Assembly (NCBI GenBank): GCA_023253615.1
Contig: JALRFZ010000320.1
Coordinates: 1 to 6,452 of the forward strand
Direction of reading: 5' to 3'
Origin: Verrucomicrobiales bacterium
Lineage (GTDB): Bacteria > Verrucomicrobiota > Verrucomicrobiia > Verrucomicrobiales > DEV007
Length of the DNA stretch: 6,452 bases
Part shown: positions 4,931 to 6,452 of the stretch, piece by piece
Position numbering within the stretch: position 1 is the stretch's first letter
Layout: each line of letters starts with the position of its first letter
Made by a program: the position numbers and the translations under genes
The notes under the pieces: model-generated
What the model was told of the DNA's origin: nothing
Database searches by the model: none
The model's input: only the letters and a program-made list of their open reading frames with translations

Positions 4931-6452
4931 TCAGGCGCGGCGTCGCAGCCAGACGAGTCCGCCGGCGATGAGGGCGAGCCCCGGCAGCACGAGGATGAGG
5001 AGGGTTTGCAGCAGCGCGACCTTGTCGGGCGCGACGCTGAGAGTGAACACGGTGGGACGGCGGGGCGAGATGCCGACGAGGGCCTCGCGGTTCATCACCC
5101 AGTTGAGCGAGGCCATCGTGAAATCGGCCGCGACCTGCGAAGTCTGCCCGGTCGGGGAGATGAGGTTCGCATTACCCACCACGACGAGGCGCGAGGAGCC
5201 CTGCGCCAAGGCCGGATCCCCCGGCACACCCTTCTCCACCGCGGCGGCGGCGTAGACAGGATCGGGCTGGCCGTGATCGAGCGAAGGATTGAAGGAAACC
5301 TCTTCGATCTGGTATTCCGTCTCGCCCCAGAAGCCCGAGGCCGCGATCATCAGCGGGATCGGACGGATGTTTTCGGAGAGGAGGAGATCGTCGCCCTCGA
5401 GCACCTCGATCGACTGCGTCTGTCCCGGCAGGGTCAGGGAGAGGGCGGCGCGGTCGCGGTTCGGCCCGGGTCCCGGCATCAGCGAGACAGGCACGTCGAA
5501 GGACTTGCGCGCGGTCACGCCGGGAATGCTCACGACGCTGAGGACGCGATCGGCCCGCGGAGCGACGCCATGCTCACGCAGCAGCGAATGCAGCTTCGGC
5601 GTGGCGGCGGACGGGTCGAGAAAGAGGACGAGACCACCGCGGCGGCTTTCCCAGAAATCGCGGACGAGTGCCAGCTCGCGCTCGGTGAGATCTTCTGTGT
5701 TTCCGGCGAAAAAGAGCACATCGGCGTCCTCCGGGATGGCCTCGCGCCCCTCGAGGACGAGCCCCTCGAGACGCGCGTTCTGCGCGTTGGCGAGCGGCTG
5801 GATCTGCTCGGCGATCTTCACGAGATCCTCGGCCCGGCGATCACCGGTGAGGAGATAGATCTTGCGCTGGCGTTGTTCGGTCACCTCGAGGAGAGCGGCG
5901 GTCATCACCTCTTCGCCTTTGAAATCGAGGACGACGCCCGAGGACGCATCGCGATTGACGAGATCCTCCGCCGGGATCGTGCGGACGCGGTCGTTCTCGC
6001 CGATGATCACGATCTGGTCGCCGGTGAATTCGATGCCATATCGGTCGCGCAACTCGGCAATGCGGCTGCGGCTGCGGCTCAGATCGAGATACTCGGCCAC
6101 GACCTGATCGCCGCCGAGACGGTCGTATTCCCCGACGAGTCCCTTCGCCTCGGAGTAAAGTTCGGCATTGCCCGTGAACGCCATCACGAGGCGCACTTCC
6201 GCACCGAGTTCCCCGAGGACCTGCCGGGTCGTCTCCGAGACGGTGAAGCGCCCGTTCTGCGTCAGATCCCACGCCGTGTGGCGACGGCAGCTCAGGTAAT
6301 TGAGCTGGAAAAAGACGATCGCCGCGAGGATCACTTGCACGAGGACGATCAAGGCCGTCCTCCCCCGCTCGAGCGCGCGCCGCGCGCCCGACCACGACGC
6401 GACACCGGAGCGGCGCGAACGGGATGAAGAGGTGGTTTTGTCGGGCTTGGCC
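4931..6452 (-). CDS. GldG-like ABC-transporter auxiliary protein (5' end beyond the window)
   Basis: About 506 codons are visible. A TTG at 6352 could open a 473-residue ORF, but the frame stays open to the window edge through a Ser/Arg-rich, membrane-proximal basic stretch (ASWSGARRALERGRTA) that looks like genuine N-terminal sequence, so the true start is probably upstream of 6452. Counting from that TTG, a membrane helix covers about 1-20, followed by QLNYLSCRRHTAWDLTQNG (16-34) and RFTVS (35-39), matching the start of GldG/ABC_transp_aux proteins. A large extracytoplasmic domain follows, with LVVVGNANLIS (389-399) and LNWVMNREAL (416-425) near its end, then a second helix (about 445-469) and the terminal RRRA. 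In gliding Bacteroidetes GldG works with GldF and GldA; in non-gliders the substrate is unknown. The permease and ATPase would be expected upstream. DUF4340 follows after 22 nt. Confidence 0.88.
   Translation of the reverse strand, partial: AKPDKTTSSSRSRRSGVASWSGARRALERGRTALIVLVQVILAAIVFFQLNYLSCRRHTAWDLTQNGRFTVSETTRQVLGELGAEVRLVMAFTGNAELYSEAKGLVGEYDRLGGDQVVAEYLDLSRSRSRIAELRDRYGIEFTGDQIVIIGENDRVRTIPAEDLVNRDASSGVVLDFKGEEVMTAALLEVTEQRQRKIYLLTGDRRAEDLVKIAEQIQPLANAQNARLEGLVLEGREAIPEDADVLFFAGNTEDLTERELALVRDFWESRRGGLVLFLDPSAATPKLHSLLREHGVAPRADRVLSVVSIPGVTARKSFDVPVSLMPGPGPNRDRAALSLTLPGQTQSIEVLEGDDLLLSENIRPIPLMIAASGFWGETEYQIEEVSFNPSLDHGQPDPVYAAAAVEKGVPGDPALAQGSSRLVVVGNANLISPTGQTSQVAADFTMASLNWVMNREALVGISPRRPTVFTLSVAPDKVALLQTLLILVLPGLALIAGGLVWLRRRA

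Noticed and set aside
3145..4971. Long plus-strand ORF of 608 codons
   Set aside because: It is antisense to the DUF4340 gene; its sequence is Arg/Glu/Gly-rich with no recognisable fold, as expected from opposite-strand frames in GC-rich DNA.
4931..6352. TTG at 6352 as the true start of the GldG-like gene
   Set aside because: The frame continues open upstream with a basic membrane-proximal segment, and TTG would sit at the very edge of the membrane helix.
4634..6427. Long plus-strand ORF of 597 codons
   Set aside because: Antisense to the GldG-like gene and the start of the DUF4340 gene, both with clear family motifs; no motif on the plus strand.
1..6452. Mobile elements, CRISPR arrays, tRNA or rRNA genes
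   Set aside because: No transposase or integrase motif, no regularly spaced repeats and no tRNA/rRNA-like sequence were seen on either strand.

Overview
The window is a GC-rich bacterial chromosome segment in which every confidently identified gene reads on the minus strand. Gene order along transcription, from high to low coordinates, is: a GldG-like ABC-transporter auxiliary protein (5' end beyond the window), a DUF4340 protein, a diheme cytochrome c lipoprotein, the mechanosensitive channel MscL, thiazole synthase ThiG, and the N-terminal part of a COG2509-type FAD-dependent dehydrogenase (3' end beyond the window). The cytochrome lipobox and the GldG/DUF4340 pair indicate a Gram-negative bacterium. 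GC richness, these families and nearly absent Shine-Dalgarno sequences fit Verrucomicrobiota or a related PVC/Bacteroidota-like lineage. That placement is an inference; no rRNA or other phylogenetic marker is present.

Region 2280-6452 is one tight operon tail: GldG-like (4931 to beyond 6452), 22 nt, DUF4340 (3007-4908), then a stop and start one base apart (TGAGATG), then the cytochrome (2280-3005). The ATPase and permease normally partnered with GldG/DUF4340 would lie upstream of 6452. The DUF4340 protein is built from four copies of a module of about 150 residues. The cytochrome is a two-fold repeat with an exact 98-residue period.

Region 1471-2279 holds mscL and a 275-base interval, markedly AT-rich over its last 50 bases or so, between mscL and thiG. 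The interval contains a perfect 16-bp bidirectional terminator, a 17-bp palindrome inside a possible weak promoter, and a 39-codon plus-strand ORF whose stop abuts the mscL stop. This is the least explained part of the window.

Region 1-1470 is a two-gene unit, thiG followed after 7 nt by the FAD-dependent dehydrogenase. ThiG makes the thiazole of thiamine; no other thi gene is visible. Overall this is mostly housekeeping sequence. The best candidates for something new are the cytochrome coupled to the GldG/DUF4340 genes and the small ORF with possible antisense RNA beside mscL. No mobile element, CRISPR array, tRNA or rRNA was recognised.
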